64,000 nt of DNA from Rehmannia glutinosa (taxonomy: Eukaryota > Streptophyta > Magnoliopsida > Lamiales > Orobanchaceae). Positions 1-12,881 of the stretch are shown here, piece after piece. Every line of letters starts with the position of its first letter. Position 1 is the stretch's first letter. Both the position numbers and the translations under genes were made by a program. The stretch lies in the NCBI GenBank assembly GCA_016081115.2, contig JABTTQ020002619.1:1-64000 (forward strand), in the 5' to 3' direction. The notes beneath the pieces are model-generated. The model saw only the letters and a list, made by a program, of their open reading frames with translations. It did not search any database and had not been told where the DNA came from.

Positions 1-1690
1 GGATTCTTGATTCATGCAATGCTTCTGACGCATTTGCAACTCTTCTGGGGCGGCATTCTCAGTTCTTCGTCACTTTTAAGGAGAAGAAGAGGATGTGTGT
101 GTTCTATGGTGTTAGGAGATAGGGCGATGCTTGCCTTCTCACGTGTTCCTTCTTACGCTGCTTTGCTCTCCCCGTCCTTGTAGATTTGCAGATGTCTAAG
201 CCAGATTGTCCTCATCAAGTCTTGGGAGCACATGAGTTAGTCCAAGGAAATTTAGCGAGTTTCTCTTCTTCTTCTATGAACTCAAAGCCGTTGGAACTGT
301 TCCTCGACTTGCTCAACTTCCATTTTCTCCACTCACGCAGGGACGATTTTGGATGTCCGGGTAAAGGTGGAGATAGGATCATTACATCACTATCTCCGCT
401 CCGCGGAGTTCTTCTTGTGCTTCAATTTGTGTGAGTTACTGATTGTGTCTTACGGTTGCCTCGCTGACGCCTTCAGCAGACTTGTCGTTTCATCAACTAC
501 ATCCGGAGACTCTACTTCTGGGTGGTCCTCGGTATTTGTGCTAATGAGTGAATCGACTCGGTGGTTTCTCTGCTCGACCGCTTGACGAAGTCTTCTTCGT
601 CTCCTGGTTTGTACAGAGTGGGAATTTTTGGTTGGGCGTGTCCTGATGTCTTCAGGCGCGGGGATCTTGGCCGTGTCTTTTTCGAGGAGCAGCGCCGTCG
701 TGGCTTGTCGGTTCTCCTCCTTTTGACGATCGGAGAAGGTATTTGTGAGTCCTTCTCGTTTGTATCGCACGGGCGGGAGACGACCTTTGAGGCGGGTGAC
801 TGCTGCGCAGCAGGGGAGCATGTTTGGTTTTCTTTCTTTGCGCAGGCGTTAGATCTTAGCATTTGCGGCGGCTCTTTCTTCGCCGAGAGGAAGGCACATG
901 TATCTTCTGGTCGGTGATTCCCCCTCATCGTGTCGCTCTCTTGGCGTAAGCTCTCTTCTCGTGCGCCGCAGAGGTTTGCTCTGAACATCCTCTTGTTAAC
1001 ATGGAAAGCCTTCCCATGTCTAAGAGGGACTCCTTTCACCTCCAATAGCTCAGGGCCAATCACAGTGCCATATCCTAGGATCCTCCAAAATGAACCATCT
1101 TCTTTGAAGGAATTGTTCCCACGTTCGGCAGAGTCCATTGTAGACAAACTTCAGCCGGTTTATCTTCTTTTCTTCGATGATTGCGGCCATCACAATCGCC
1201 TTTGCCTTTGATGATTGGTCAAAGCCGCCAAATTTGATGTCGATACATTTGGCAACTATGTCCAACAATTTGTGATAATCCTCCTTGGGATCTCTTGTTT
1301 CTTTGTGTATATAATTTTATCAGCAAAGTCGGACTTGGCTATCTCTTTCCATGCGTCGCCCAAGTTTACATCGCCTTCCTTAATCTCGATTGCTCCGCCT
1401 GCCGGTAGTGAACAATATTCAGCCAAATCCTTAAAGTGATAGTCACCGCTTCCGTGAACAGATGATTTGATTCCTTCATCGTGAATCTCGGCATTCACGT
1501 AGAATCGCGCGACCTCCTCCACATAGGTCATCGGATATTCTAACGTTAGAAATCATTTTAGCCTTGGCGTTTCAACTTCTCAAGCAATTTTCTTCACCAG
1601 GGTGTCGTCGGATCCCTCGCTTTCACCATTCGTCATTAAATCCACCGTCGAACCGTGTGGATTTGCTTTCATAACTTAGTAAAGTCATAA
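1..1690 (-). pseudogene. Third ORF of S1, plant transposon protein-like, broken
   Basis: A chain of minus-strand reading frames (about 1670-1600, 1531-1256, 1268-1050, 1147-512) keeps one protein in pieces. The part near 1510-1400 (EVARFYVNAEIHDEGIKSSV) resembles the uncharacterised 'putative plant transposon protein' domain seen in many plant retroelements. The later part (about 900-512) is very basic and Ser/Pro/Lys/Arg-rich. Frame changes occur near 1600, 1260 and 800. It lies just downstream of the S1 RNase H and in the same orientation, the position occupied by the extra, env-like ORF in Sireviruses. The same domain type occurs in element S2 (37310-38642). Function is unknown. The frame appears to continue beyond base 1. 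Confidence 0.5.
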
Positions 1691-2253
1691 GTTGGTGCCA
1701 TTTCTAATTATTTCAAGAAAAACTTAAATTGATTTGAAGGTTGATAGGGTTTCGAGAGTATTTTGCCTTTGCTTTTGAGAGAAAGAGATGAACAGTTTTA
1801 GAAGTGTGAGAGAGAAACGACGAAAATGGTTTAAATATGGTTTATGAAAGGGCGTGCAGGCGGTTTTTTGAATTGTGATCGAAATCAACGGCTTGGATTT
1901 TGACGCCTATTGAGCATTTCACGCCTCGTATTTAATGCGGCAAAGATTTATATCCAATCATAAGCTTGGTGTGCGCTTTATGTCGACACATCATCATTCT
2001 TAGCGTGTTCCTTAAAACATTCCCGCTTAAGTCAAAAACATTTGCGTTTTTGTCACTTTGCTCATAAGTTATTGACTTATCTCTTAGCCGATTTAACTCT
2101 ACTCTCTCATGATTCTCTTAGTGACTCAACTATATGACTTGGTGTAGTTGTCTTTCGACATAATTGATTTAATTCCGATTGATTTACTTTTTGACTCTTT
2201 TTCACTCCTTTTCTGTTCTCTTCTCTTCTTTGATTAAATGCTCCGAGTGTCAC
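1691..2253. other. Non-coding spacer between S1 pol and third ORF
   Basis: No convincing coding frame. On the minus strand it lies between the end of RNase H and the third ORF. I looked for an S1 LTR here by comparison with 7819-9247 and saw none. Confidence 0.4.
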
Positions 2254-3780
2254 CACCAATTAACCCCAACTCATGCTTGAGTTCTTCAAATCTTGACTCA
2301 CATAATGGTTTTGTGAAGATGTCACTAGTTGTTTATCGATTGAGATGTATTCCAAGATAATGTCCTTCTTTTCAACATGATCTCTTATGAAATGATATCC
2401 GACATCAATATGTTTTGTTCTTGAGTGCAACATGTGATTTTGAGTGATTGCAATGGCACTTGTGTTATCACACATGATTGGAATTTCTTTTTCTTCAACT
2501 TCATAGTCTCTGTTCTTTGTCTCATCCATAGGACTTGGGCACAACACTGCCGCGGCTATGTATTCCGCCCCTCACTGTAGAGGTGGCTATTGAGTTTGCT
2601 TTTTGCTAAACCAGGAAATTAGTCTCGTTTCCTAGCATTTGACATGTGCCTCAAGTGCTCTTCCTGTCCACTCGCATCCAAAGATAGTCGAGGAACCAAT
2701 AGCCAATTAGCTTGAATCCACCTTCCTTTCGATACCATAGGCCTACTTCGCTTCCTTTCAAGTATCTCAATATTCTCTTACTTTGTCATGTGGCTCTCTT
2801 TTGAGCGATTGAAATCTTGCACATACACCTACAACAAAGATGATGTCCGCCTGCTAGGCTGAGATAGAGCAATGATCCAATAAGTGCTCTGATCTTGTTT
2901 GATCTACGTGCTTGCCATCCGCATCCATGTCCATTTTGACCGATGTGTTCATTGGTATTTTGACGTAAGACTTCTCCTCCATACCAAACTTCTTCATTAA
3001 GTCTCTGGTGTATTTTGTTTGACTTATGAAGGTTCCATCCTTCACCTGTTTCACTTGGAGTCCAAGGAAGAATGTCGCTCTCCCATCATGCTCATTTCAA
3101 ACTTACTTTGCATGAGGCTTGAAAATTTTTCACATGACTCTTTGTTAGTGGATCCAAAAATGATGTCATCCACATATATTTGAACAAGCAAGATACTCTT
3201 CTTGTCTTGAATTCGAGAAAAAGTGTTCTATCTACTTTTCCTTTTGTGAATCCATTTTGATTAGGAATTGTGACAGGTGTCATACCATACTCCTGGGTGC
3301 CTGTTTCAATCCATACGGGGCTTTCTTGAGTTTGTATACCTTGTCTCCAAGAGTCTTCCTGCTCAAATCCTCGGAGGTTGTTCAACATACACTTCTTCTT
3401 CCAATAAACCATTTAGAATGCACTTTTTACATCCATTTGATATACAATGAAATTCTTGTGAGTCATGATAGGCAAGAAACATTCTTATAGCTTCCAATCT
3501 TGCTCGAGGGCAAATGTTTCATCAAAATCTATCCCTTCTTCTTGGCAATATCCTTTGGCTACCAGTCTTGCTTTGTTTCTTACCCACGAGCCTTCCTCGT
3601 TCATCTTATTTGAATATCCATTTGGTTCCAATAACATTTTGATGTATGGGTCTTGCACTAATTCCCATACTTTATTTCTCTCAAACCGATTGACTCTTCT
3701 TGCATAGCTTGAATCCAATGTGTGTCGCCCAATGCTTGTGACACTTTGGGCTCTATTTGCGAAATGAAGCATGTGAACAT
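2254..3780 (-). pseudogene. S1 reverse transcriptase and RNase H (copia), broken
   Basis: Minus-strand fragments carry typical Ty1/copia RT and RNase H signatures. The N-terminal RT part is at 3772-3485 (FERNKVWELVQDP). The palm region is at 3412-3092, where the DDI(I)FGS-type segment is disrupted. The connection part is at 3054-2854 (DGTFISQTKYTRDLMKKFGM). RNase H is at 2547-2260 (MCDNTSAIAITQN, HSRTKHIDVGYHFIRDHVEK). The fragments lie in different frames with small deletions, so no complete enzyme is encoded. In life this enzyme would copy the element RNA into DNA within virus-like particles. Confidence 0.8.
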
Positions 3781-4810
3781 TGCTTCTTGTTGAGTTCGAT
3801 CTTGTCTTGACACCTTCTCTTATATCTCCAATGACAAGTTCGGTGGATGGTCTCTCACCATCTTACGCCAGGTTGGAGTAAGTTAGCTTCGATTGATCGA
3901 CTTGCGGTGTGTTGCGGGACTCTCTCGTGGTCACTTAGCCGCAGATTTTCCGCACTTTTGAGATTCAAACTATCTCATCTTCATCAATTGATAATCCCTT
4001 GACTTCAAAGATAGGGACTCTTCGTATGTTTGGGTGATTCACTTATCACCGACTTTTCAATGTCTTCTCCATTTACATTTGGCTCATCGAATACTACATG
4101 AATGGATTCTTTCTCGCAACCATAGTTCTTTTGTTGAGTATCAGTAGGCTTTGCTTTCACCAGTATCCTAAGAAGATACCCTCATCGCCTTTAGCATCAA
4201 AAGCCTTTAGGGTTGTCTTTGCCATTGTTGTGGATGAAACATTTACATCCAAATATTCAAATATGCAACACTTGGTTTTCTTCCGATCCGGATCTCATAG
4301 AGTCTTTTGTCATTTGTCTATTTATCATACATCCTGTTTTGGGTGTAGCAAGTGTTAATTGCTTCAAGCCCAAAATCTTTTTGGTAACCCCGCTTACGCC
4401 TAACATGGTCCTTGCCGCTTCTTTGAGGTTTTGTTCCTTCTTCTCGCAACTCCATTCTGTTTGTGGAGTTCTTTGCCGATAGTTCATGACCAATACCATT
4501 CTCAATACAATCGAGTTATTATTCCATTGACAAACTCGGTTCCTTTATATGATCTTATTTTGATAATGGTTTGACTTCTTCTCATTTTGAATCCTCTTCA
4601 TCATTTGTGGTAGTTTTTGTAGGGTTTTTTCTTCTTGCACATGAATATTGTCCATGTATATCTTGAGTAGTCATCTACTACCACCAAGGTGTATTCTTTC
4701 CACTTATGTCAGGTTCCTTTGGGCAAATAGATCCATATGAAGCCAGATGCAATATTCTTGTTGAGGATGGCATGTCTTTTCTTTGAATGACGACTTGATT
4801 TGCTTTCCTT
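3781..4810 (-). pseudogene. S1 integrase (copia), broken
   Basis: The minus strand around 4505-4257 retains the conserved end of a copia integrase core. RTPQ is followed by a degraded NGVVERKN block, then EAARTML and a stretch matching the post-core region (CMINRQMTKDSMR). The rest of the core, 4800-4510, is only recognisable in pieces. Several frameshifts make it non-functional. Integrase would insert the element cDNA into host DNA. The position upstream of RT confirms the copia order. Confidence 0.65.
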
Positions 4811-5400
4811 CCGACATGCATCACATATACTCTCCTTCTTGATAATCGAGTCCGGAAGTCCCTCTACAAGATGACTTCTTGCGACTTGTTAATTGTTTTG
4901 AAATTCGGGTGACTCGAACTTTTTTTGTGCCATAGCCAACTTGATTGGTTATACTGCTCTTTGCTAGTAGACAGTCTTTGGGTGTTGCGGTTGACCAATC
5001 CACTACATACATATTTTTTTGTCTACATCCTTGCAAAGACCACTTCATTTGATTCAATTTCTTTGATTTGGCATATACCCATGTTGAATCCAACATTGTA
5101 GCCCTTGTCACAGCCGACTGATACTCGTAAGTTGAAGTTGAGTCCTTCAACATATGCAACATCGTGATTTCTAATCCATTCCTCTTGATGGATCCAATGC
5201 CTTTTATTTCACCAGGAGCTTCATTTCCTCCAAATATGACTTTTGCTCCTTTGACTTCCTTGAATTTTGATTTCTCTTATTTCTGTCATATGTCCGGAAC
5301 AGCCACTATCCATGTACCAGGTTCCTTGGCACTCACATTGCTCTTGAACGCAATCAAGGAAATTAAGTTTTAGGTACCCATACTTGTCCTGGGTCCTGAG
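4811..5400 (-). pseudogene. S1 protease and GAG-pre-integrase region (copia)
   Basis: On the minus strand around 5320-5275 a frame reads WYMDSGCSGHMTEIR, the retroviral-type aspartic protease active-site region of copia elements (DSG as catalytic triad). Downstream at 5162-4821 a GAG-pre-integrase-like zinc-binding region follows, with a degraded CDACRK-type knuckle near 4830-4800. Frames shift repeatedly. The protease would cleave the Gag-Pol polyprotein. Confidence 0.65.
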
Positions 5401-7760
5401 GGGTTAGAATTGTAAGATGATCCAACCAACCTATAGCCAAATGATTTGACTCAGGGGGTTGCCATCTATCAGTGCCATAATCATAATTAATCCTGGCAAA
5501 TTGCTTGGGGATTCTAGGTTCATACAAATTGTCTCTTTTGTCTCAGTATGCCCCGCATATGTGTTTTAGCAATTGCCTTCCTTGGGTAAATGGGGTGTCT
5601 TTGAGTGTAGTGCCTAGGTGCATATATGTCGATGAAAGCTCTTATGTTTTTGGAATGGCCTTTCTTTGAGTTCTAGGCCTTTGCCATTTTGGGCTTATAT
5701 TCCATAAGTAAATCGTGGCGATAGTTCACATTATTCCAATCAGCTTGGCTTGGATATTTTCTACCATCCCCATCATATGTATTTCTTTTATGGATTTTCG
5801 GGATTTTTGGTAGCTCGCTTCTTCTTCTTTACTGAGTATTTTTGTTTGGAGTTTGCCGAGGACTCTAAGTGAATCTCTTCTGTTGTCCTTTCAAAGATAC
5901 TCAATTGGTTGTTTTCCTTTTCCTTTGTAACCAAGGCCGATTTGCTTAGTATTGTGTGTTGGAGTGAATGTGTGTGCAACACTTAGAGTTTTGATTTTTC
6001 GGACTCTTCATGACTTGAAGTTCCTTTTTCCAAAATTACTCTTGAGGTTTGACATACGGGCAGAGGAATTAAATCTAAGCCTCTTGTCTCCACATTCTCT
6101 TTTTGACTCATAATAAGATCATCCAATGATTTAGATGCCTTAGTAAATGAGGCAATAACATTCTTGAGGTCATTCTCCTCTTTTCTATAGCGGCAATTTC
6201 GCTACTAGTTTAGCATTTCAAATTTTTTAACCTTTCATTCTCAAATGACTATTTGACTTAGAGTACTCGGCTCCTAGTCGACTTTGAGTTTTGACTTTGA
6301 GTAGTCAGGCTTTGTTTTCCTCATTCAATAGTGTGTGTGAGGATTTAATGTGTTCAAAATCTTTCATCATTTTGCTTAATGAATCATAAAGATTTGTAGG
6401 TGATGAAGTGAGAGTGTCACGATCACTATCACTAAGTGTCCGAGTTTGTTGAGTTAGATTGTACCTCATCTTCTTGATCTTATTCTTTGGCCATCAAGCG
6501 GATCGGGCTTCTTCTTCGTGAGTCACTTGAGTAGTCGCTTCCTTGCTCTCGAATCACTTGTCTCTTGACTATCTGTCTCAAAGATCTCGCGACCATCATT
6601 GCTTTTTTCTTTTTCTTGTCTTTTCTCTCAAGACCTTTCTTTCTTCTTTTCATCCCCCGTCTTGTTGACCACGAGGATATGAGATCAATAATGGCATAGT
6701 GACCTGGGTTGTCTAAGGCCCAACATAGATATTGACCTTTTGATCACTCTTTCCATTCTTGAGTTGTCACACTTGATACTCAACTTTTTGATGATTTGTT
6801 CTCTTGGTTGGCCTGTCTTCCCTTGATTTGGAGTGAGCCGAGTGTCTTCGGGAAGATTCACCCTTTCTCTCTTGTAGTTCTTGTTAAAGAACTTGTTAAA
6901 TCTTTTAACCATTAGGGCTATTTCTTCCGGGTCAATGACTTCTTTGACCTCGCTCTCTTCCCATCTTTAACAATTAGAGCAAATTGTTTTGGGTACGCTT
7001 GTCTCTTCCTGGTCTTTCCTTCTCACTCAAATTGTAAGCTTTGAGATCCGAGAATAGCTCATGGTTGGATGTTTTTGATAGGTCCATGGAGTGTCTCGGT
7101 GCCATGACCTTCATTTCCCATTCATTTGGAAGACTTTTTAGGATCTTCATACACATTTTTCTCGTGTATATTCCTTTCCAAGTGTAGATGACTCATTTGT
7201 GATTTTCGTGGAACCGAGCGTCTAGTTGATCCAGGTTCTCTCCTCGAGATCATTTTGAAATTTTCAAATTTTTGTATCGCCAGCGATAATTTATTTTCTT
7301 TGATTTGCTCCGAGCCTTCACAAATCAATGTCAACTTGTCCCGATTTCCTTAGCCGTTTTGCAAGATTTGACTTTATTGAATGGCTTTGTCCAAGGTTTT
7401 GTAAAGGATGTCCTTGGCTACATTGTCGTGTTGTATCTTTTTCATGTCATCATTTGTCCACTCGCTTCTTGGTTTTTCAACCATAATCGGTCCGGGAGCA
7501 AAGATCTTCTTCTCCTTCACCGCAACTCTTCGCAAATGCGGTTGTGTTCACCTTTAATATTTGCAGAGGCCCATCTTCTATCACTATCCACATCTCATCA
7601 TGTAATGATGATAGATGAGCTTTCGCATATGAATTTTCCAATCATCAAATTCTTCAATAGTGAACATAGGGATGCGTGTCAAATTTGCTTCCATGATAAT
7701 GACTTTTAATAAAAAGAGTTTTGAAGGTTTAAGTACTAAAGCGGACTTTGAAAAGTTTGG
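5401..7760 (-). pseudogene. S1 gag (copia), broken
   Basis: Downstream of the primer site on the minus strand, several frames preserve a copia Gag. At 7334-7122 (IQKFENFKM) and 7156-6974 (MCMKILKSLPNEWEMKVMA) they match the UBN2-type Gag core, with the typical LPxEW segment. At 6912-6685 a linker occurs with FNKFFNKNYK. The remaining stretch to 5400 is low-complexity, Lys/Ser/Glu-rich on this strand and frame-broken; I could not place the zinc knuckle with certainty. Gag would form the particle that packages element RNA. Confidence 0.6.
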
Positions 7761-7804
7761 AGATCTAGTTCAGTAACCGGTGCGGAGGGTTCAATGAACC
7801 AACC

Positions 7805-7816
7805 GCTCCGATACCA
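7805..7816 (-). other. Primer-binding site of S1 (tRNA-Met type)
   Basis: The minus strand reads TGGTATCGGAGC, one base different from the usual plant copia sequence TGGTATCAGAGC complementary to initiator tRNA-Met. It lies two bases inside the LTR end at 7819. Confidence 0.8.
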
Positions 7817-7818
7817 CT

Positions 7819-9247
7819 TGTAGGTCCCAAGGGGTGTAAGTGTAAGGGTTTAGAAGGGGGTTGAATAAACCTTACCAAATTTTCGATTTAGTTCTTTTGA
7901 ATCTCTGAGTTGGTTCTACTACGCTTGTGTCCTTGATGGACGATCGAATTAGTCACTCAAGAGAGTTAATCTCTCATGACTGTTCAGCCGTTGATGGAGT
8001 AACTCACTTGGCTATAATTTAACTCAATCGTGGTTTTATTTTGCGGGAAGACTTAACACCCTTAAGTTTGATTAAGCAAGATTTTAGAGCTTGATTTAGT
8101 ACTTATAAATTATCAAATGGATAGCAAATTTATCCAGATATAAGCAATTAAAAGTGCGGGGAATTTAAATGTTGAAATGTAAATGACATGAAAAAGTTTT
8201 TATAGAGGTTCGAAGATGGGGTAATTCTTCTACTCCTCTCTTCTCCAACTCCTGGAGGAATCCACTAAGTATTGATCGTTTACAAAGTGGTAACTTGATC
8301 CGATACAAGTCTTGATCACAAACCCGACTTGATCCTTTGGGACTCGCCCGAGACGCCTTGATCACTCATTGGCTTCTCAGACGACTCAACCTTCTTCACG
8401 GGGGCTGCCTTGCTACTACTGACTCACTTGCTCAAACTCTTTGGATTTGATCACGAAGCCCTCCAAAAGCTTAAGACTTGGCTCAACCTTGAACCTTTCT
8501 ACAATCCTTCCCGGAATATAGACCCTTTGCTTTCAAAGATTTCTCTTCAACTGATTGAAGTTCTCTTTCCTTCACAAGTGAGTGTTGGATTGATGTACTT
8601 CAAATATAGGCTTGAGGATTGAGAATGTTTGAGTTTTTCTAATATGCTTGTTTATCTCACGTGTGTGTCATCCTTCTTCTCAAACAAACTCCTCGGCCTT
8701 TTATAGTGAACTTTCAAAAATTTGCCCGTTGAAGAGATAGCTTATTTTTGAAAGTCACTTTGCGATTGTTGGCTTGCGTTCTTGAATTGCCGTTTTCTCG
8801 TATGAATTGTTCTTTTCACCTTTTAAGAGTTCGACACGGTGTAGTGCTTCCCATCGTTCATTCCTTTTGCACGCTCGGGATCGAGCACTCCAAGAAAAGG
8901 TGGTATGGAGATATTACTTGTTTAAGTAAATCTTGATTTCCATTCTGTGATTCTTTACGATTATCTTGACTTGACTGCATTTCCTTGCTTTCCCAGGTGA
9001 CTTAGAGTCGACTTCCAATCATGGATGACTCTTCCGTCACTTCAACTGAGACTGGCTTTTCTTGAGTTGACTTGATCGATGCTTTCCACTCAACAGATCT
9101 CACCGCTTTCCCGATAGAGTTCCGTCTACTCTTCTTTGCCATATTCATTTGTCTCTCCAGAAGTTTTCCTTCCGCTTTCTTGATTTTGTCTTCTTGCATG
9201 TTAGGCGTAGGTGATTTAACTCGACTTGGCCAGCTCTAATTGTTACA
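7819..9247 (-). repeat. 5' LTR of S1 (about 1.43 kb)
   Basis: On the plus strand this segment starts TGTAGGTCCC next to the primer site and ends at TTACA, giving the TGTA...TACA inverted ends expected of an LTR. Its minus-strand 3' end (from ATCGAAAATTTGGTAAGG to CCTACA) and a central segment (GGATTCCTCCAGGAGTTGG) also occur in the LTR fragment at 31131-32409, which supports its repeat nature. The outer boundary at 9247 is inferred from the inverted ends only; without a second LTR in the window it is not proved. Short ORFs inside it are chance. Confidence 0.65.
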
Positions 9248-12227
9248 ATACATTTTACAACAAGAATGGGGTGCCAACTTTCTATTCTAAGTTTTACATG
9301 GCATTCATCAAAATCTAAACAATAAAATTCCTAACAAAGATTAATGAATAAAGCTTGGATAACAAAATATTTTTTTCCAAAATTTTAGTAATAACTTATA
9401 TTTCACTAATCTTAAAACTAATTATTTTTTATTAGAAATACATATATTTCTCTGTAATTCTCAATGGTCTCAAACCTCCATCTTCACGTATCTAAAAATA
9501 TGTCATTTAATTATCTCACAATTTAGGGAGGATGATAGATGATAAATTTATTATTTTATGGGATATTTGCAACCAAAAGTGAATTTAGAAAATGTATTTT
9601 GTCCTCCTATTTATTTAAATCAAACTAAATGAATTAATCTTATTTTATTTTTTTTATCTTTATTAGTTGTAAATTCATACTCTTGTTTCTTTTTGTAGAT
9701 GTATTTAGTTATTAAGAAAATTAAAGAAAAATATTATAAATGTATGTTTTTACATAACACTCAACTTTAAATAGCTACAATTATCTCATATGAAGTCTTT
9801 TATATATGCGTATAGCATACGGTTAGAAAGCTCTCGATGTCTAGTTTAATATGAAATTAATATTATTTAAAAGTTCAAAATATTCTAAGAATTACAATTA
9901 AATGAATGCATATAAGAAGAATGTGGAATACAAATAAACATTAATCATATTATCAAAAAAATAAAAATAAAATCAATATAGAAAACTACTTAATTGCCCT
10001 CAAAACTACTTTACTATAAGGATATTTTTGGCAAATCAAATTTTTCAAGAAATCTTCAAACTCATTCACGCTTTTATAATAAGTATAAGTATAGAATAGA
10101 TATAGATATAGATGAGGCATTAATTAATAACCTAAATACTCAACGGAAAATAAATCAAGTTTAATATGGGAATGTTTTGTCAAATTTCTGATTTTAGAAG
10201 AAGTCATTATTATAGCGAGAAATAAAAGTAGTTGAGAATCAGGATCAAACTTGTGCTCCAGTGATAGGTCTTGTATTGTAAGAATGATTAACCCGGGTTG
10301 ATAGGTTCAATCTCATCCTTATGAATTATGATATTGTACTAAAAAATATAGTTAAGAATAGGGATTGGCTTGCAAATAGAATTAGAAATTGAGAGTGTTT
10401 GGTGAAAAAATGTAAATGTGCTTATTTGTTTGTAAAAGTCAAACCAAGTAAAGAATCGTAAATCTAAGCGAGTGCTTGCTTGTGGGATATTTTTCATCCA
10501 TTCCACTTTTTGACAAAATTTGCATGGACATGTGATTGCTTGTGAAAATTTTCAAAAATACTCTATTTACTTTTCTCATTTTTCAAATCATCAATCACAT
10601 CCAATTATAATTTAAACAAAAAATATCACATCGCCTATCATTATTATACAATCATATTACAAATACATTATTCATTTTCTCTTATTTTTCAAATCACCAA
10701 TCAAATCTAATTACTATTATACTAAAAAAAAACTATCACATCAACTATCATCATCACATTTTCATCTTATATCCAATCACAATCTCAAAATCTATTCTCA
10801 TTTGTTAAAATTATTTTTTCACATTATTCTTTCTAAAAGTAAAAATGAGCGGAACAAAAGGCCAATCAATCACTCCATAAAGACTTAACTCTTTGCTTTG
10901 ATTTTGATTTAATGAAGAAACAAAAGTAGTTTTAACATTAGCAAATACTAAAAAGTGATATTTTTAGTCAAAAGTTAATAAATATCTTTTGGTTAGGGTC
11001 CACTTTTATGACGTCCCATAGTTATTTATCTATCAATTTAATTGATGAAATTTTTCACTCACCAAATAAAAGGGCCTTTTTTCCCATCATTCTCTGCTAC
11101 TATTAAGTATTTTGAGGGATTTATCTTGTGCGTCAGTTACATAAACTTGTGCGGTCATGCGAGGTTCAATCCCATATGAATCCACTGTATTAAAAATAAA
11201 AAAATAAAAAACTATTAAGTCTTTTGTTTTGTTGCCAAAGAATTCAGGTCTTAAAATCCGAATCATTCTTTTCAGTTCTATGGATTATCTTATTAGTTGA
11301 GCTAATCTAGTTGAAAACAATTGTGGCAACATCACCACCACAAACACATCTATATATCTAAAATAGTAAGTAAAAGAAGACCCCAATTGAGACGAAAATT
11401 AGAGCTTATTTGTAACCATCCAAATCAAGAACTAGTTTGAGTGAATATGAATATCTTCTAATTCTAAGCTGTATTTTTTTTTTTTTTTGGTTTTTCGAAA
11501 GGAAGTAATATCATTAATTAGAAATGTCATCCCTTACGACCTTTTGCAACCAAAGCATATCATCCTCCCAAACACGGGTGGAAAAAAGAGAAAAAGAAGC
11601 AACAAAGTTGCAATTTTATCAAGCGTTCATTGGGAAAAAAAGAAAAATTTGCTAGAGTAGTGGTAAATGAAAAATTAAAAAGAAGAAATTATGAGTTTTG
11701 AGAGTGTAATCGGGAATGAGTTGAGAAAATAACGATGAAAATTGATTTGGTATAGAATGGTAAAATAATAATTGTAAATGATTAGTGATTGAGAAATATG
11801 TGAGTAAATGAATAATAAAATCCGAGGAAAAAGTGTGATAATGATTGGGGGTTTTTTTAAAAAAATTGTGATTGAATAATTTATTTTTGAAAATTTTCAT
11901 AAAAATAATTGCGCTTTGGGTTAGGAAATTTCTTGCAGAACGAAAATAAAAATCCTTTCATATCCAACCGCGTCGACACTCCTCTGTCTATCTCAGTACC
12001 TCCACAGTCCATTGGTCGGCAATGGACATAATATGTTGAACCAGATTAACAAGATTAGTCCATCATCATAAAATGAATCGTAAACAACAATGCAAACCCA
12101 TATATTGTTACGGTAACAAACCATATTATATTAATGTGCTCCAAAGTGCAATCAATCAAGCATTTCTTCACAAAAATATGGGAAAGGTGATAAACCAAGA
12201 TTACATTGTGCAATTGGACGCCCAAGG
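9248..12227. other. AT-rich intergenic DNA, no gene seen
   Basis: No reading frame longer than about 80 codons and none with a recognisable motif. Composition is strongly AT-rich, with A and T runs. A short tandem duplication lies around 10560-10790. Nothing else is supported. Confidence 0.6.
10560..10790. repeat. Two-copy imperfect tandem repeat, about 110 bp unit
   Basis: The phrase TTTTTCAAATCATCAATCAC at 10578 recurs in altered form (TTTTTCAAATCACCAATCAA) near 10685. Both are followed by TATCACATC(G/A)(C/A)CTATCAT. This is an imperfect direct duplication. Parts reappear inverted near 11760-11890, so it may belong to a small non-autonomous transposon. Confidence 0.4.
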
Positions 12228-12288
12228 GAGTGTTTGCAAACACTATTGTGCCGTGGAAGCGACAAGTAATTGAGTAATCGAAATTGAT

Positions 12289-12467
12289 AGTGTTTGCAAA
12301 TAGTTGAAAATTGATTAAAAGTCAAAGAGTGTTTGGTATAGAAATTGTAAAAAGTGTTTTAATTGTGTGTAAAAGTCAAATCGAAGCACAATCGTAAATC
12401 TAAAGTGTGTTTTTCAATCTGATTAAATGAAACAAAATCGGAAGCGAATGTGGTATTTGCAAACACT
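12289..12467. repeat. MITE, 179 bp, TIR AGTGTTTGCAAA
   Basis: It begins AGTGTTTGCAAA and ends TTTGCAAACACT, a perfect 12-bp terminal inverted repeat around a non-coding AT-rich core. It shares its terminal sequence with the larger unit 12228-12920 in which it lies. Confidence 0.5.
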
Positions 12468-12498
12468 AAATTGTAATTTTTATTTCAGCTAAAAGCTA

Positions 12499-12881
12499 AG
12501 GGCTTGTATGGATATATTTCCAAGTCCAATTTCAATTTTAGTGTTGAAAAATGAATTTTCAAACTTTATTGATTTTCGTGTGAGAATTGAGAATATATTT
12601 GGTTTGTTGTCCAATTTCTATTTGAAAATGAGAATATGTTTGGTTATAGTTTTCAAATGTATTTTTGACATAGATTTGCGTGATTGTAGTATATTTTAAC
12701 CACGTTTTGCGTAATTGGAATAAAAAATTGTTTGGTTGTGTTTTCAAAAGAATATTTTCCATAAAAAAGTGAAAAACAGAAATGAATTCTATCGAAAACT
12801 TTTGAAACAAACATAAACTCATTTTCCGTAATAGTTGGAAAGCTGGAAAAATGGTGTTGGAAACACAACCATACAAGGCCT
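12499..12881. repeat. MITE, 383 bp, TIR AGGGCTTGTATGG
   Basis: AGGGCTTGTATGG at 12499-12511 pairs with CCATACAAGGCCT at 12869-12881 (12 of 13 bases). The core is AT-rich and non-coding, with internal complementarity. The GGGC-type end with TA/TAA at the flanks suggests the PIF/Harbinger MITE class; this is inference. Confidence 0.5.

Larger units (their letters stand above)
1..9247 (-). mobile_element. Degenerate Ty1/copia element S1, minus strand, left end outside window
   Basis: Reading the minus strand from 9247 down, the order is 5' LTR, primer-binding site, gag, protease, integrase, reverse transcriptase, RNase H, then a third ORF. Integrase before RT is the Ty1/copia order. The third ORF downstream of pol and the tRNA-Met-type primer site resemble Sirevirus organisation. 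No 3' LTR is seen before the left edge, so it is either outside the window or lost. All coding parts are broken by frameshifts and stops, so the copy is inactive. A related LTR, in the opposite orientation, lies at 31131-32409. Confidence 0.75.

Noticed and set aside
2100..2260. 3' LTR of S1
   Set aside because: No similarity to 7819-9247 in this stretch and no TG/CA ends at the expected place.
8410..8622. 70-codon frame
   Set aside because: Lies inside the S1 LTR with no motif.
12073..12273. 66-codon plus-strand frame
   Set aside because: Overlaps an antisense frame of similar length, lies in MITE-bearing intergenic DNA, and has no motif or gene context.
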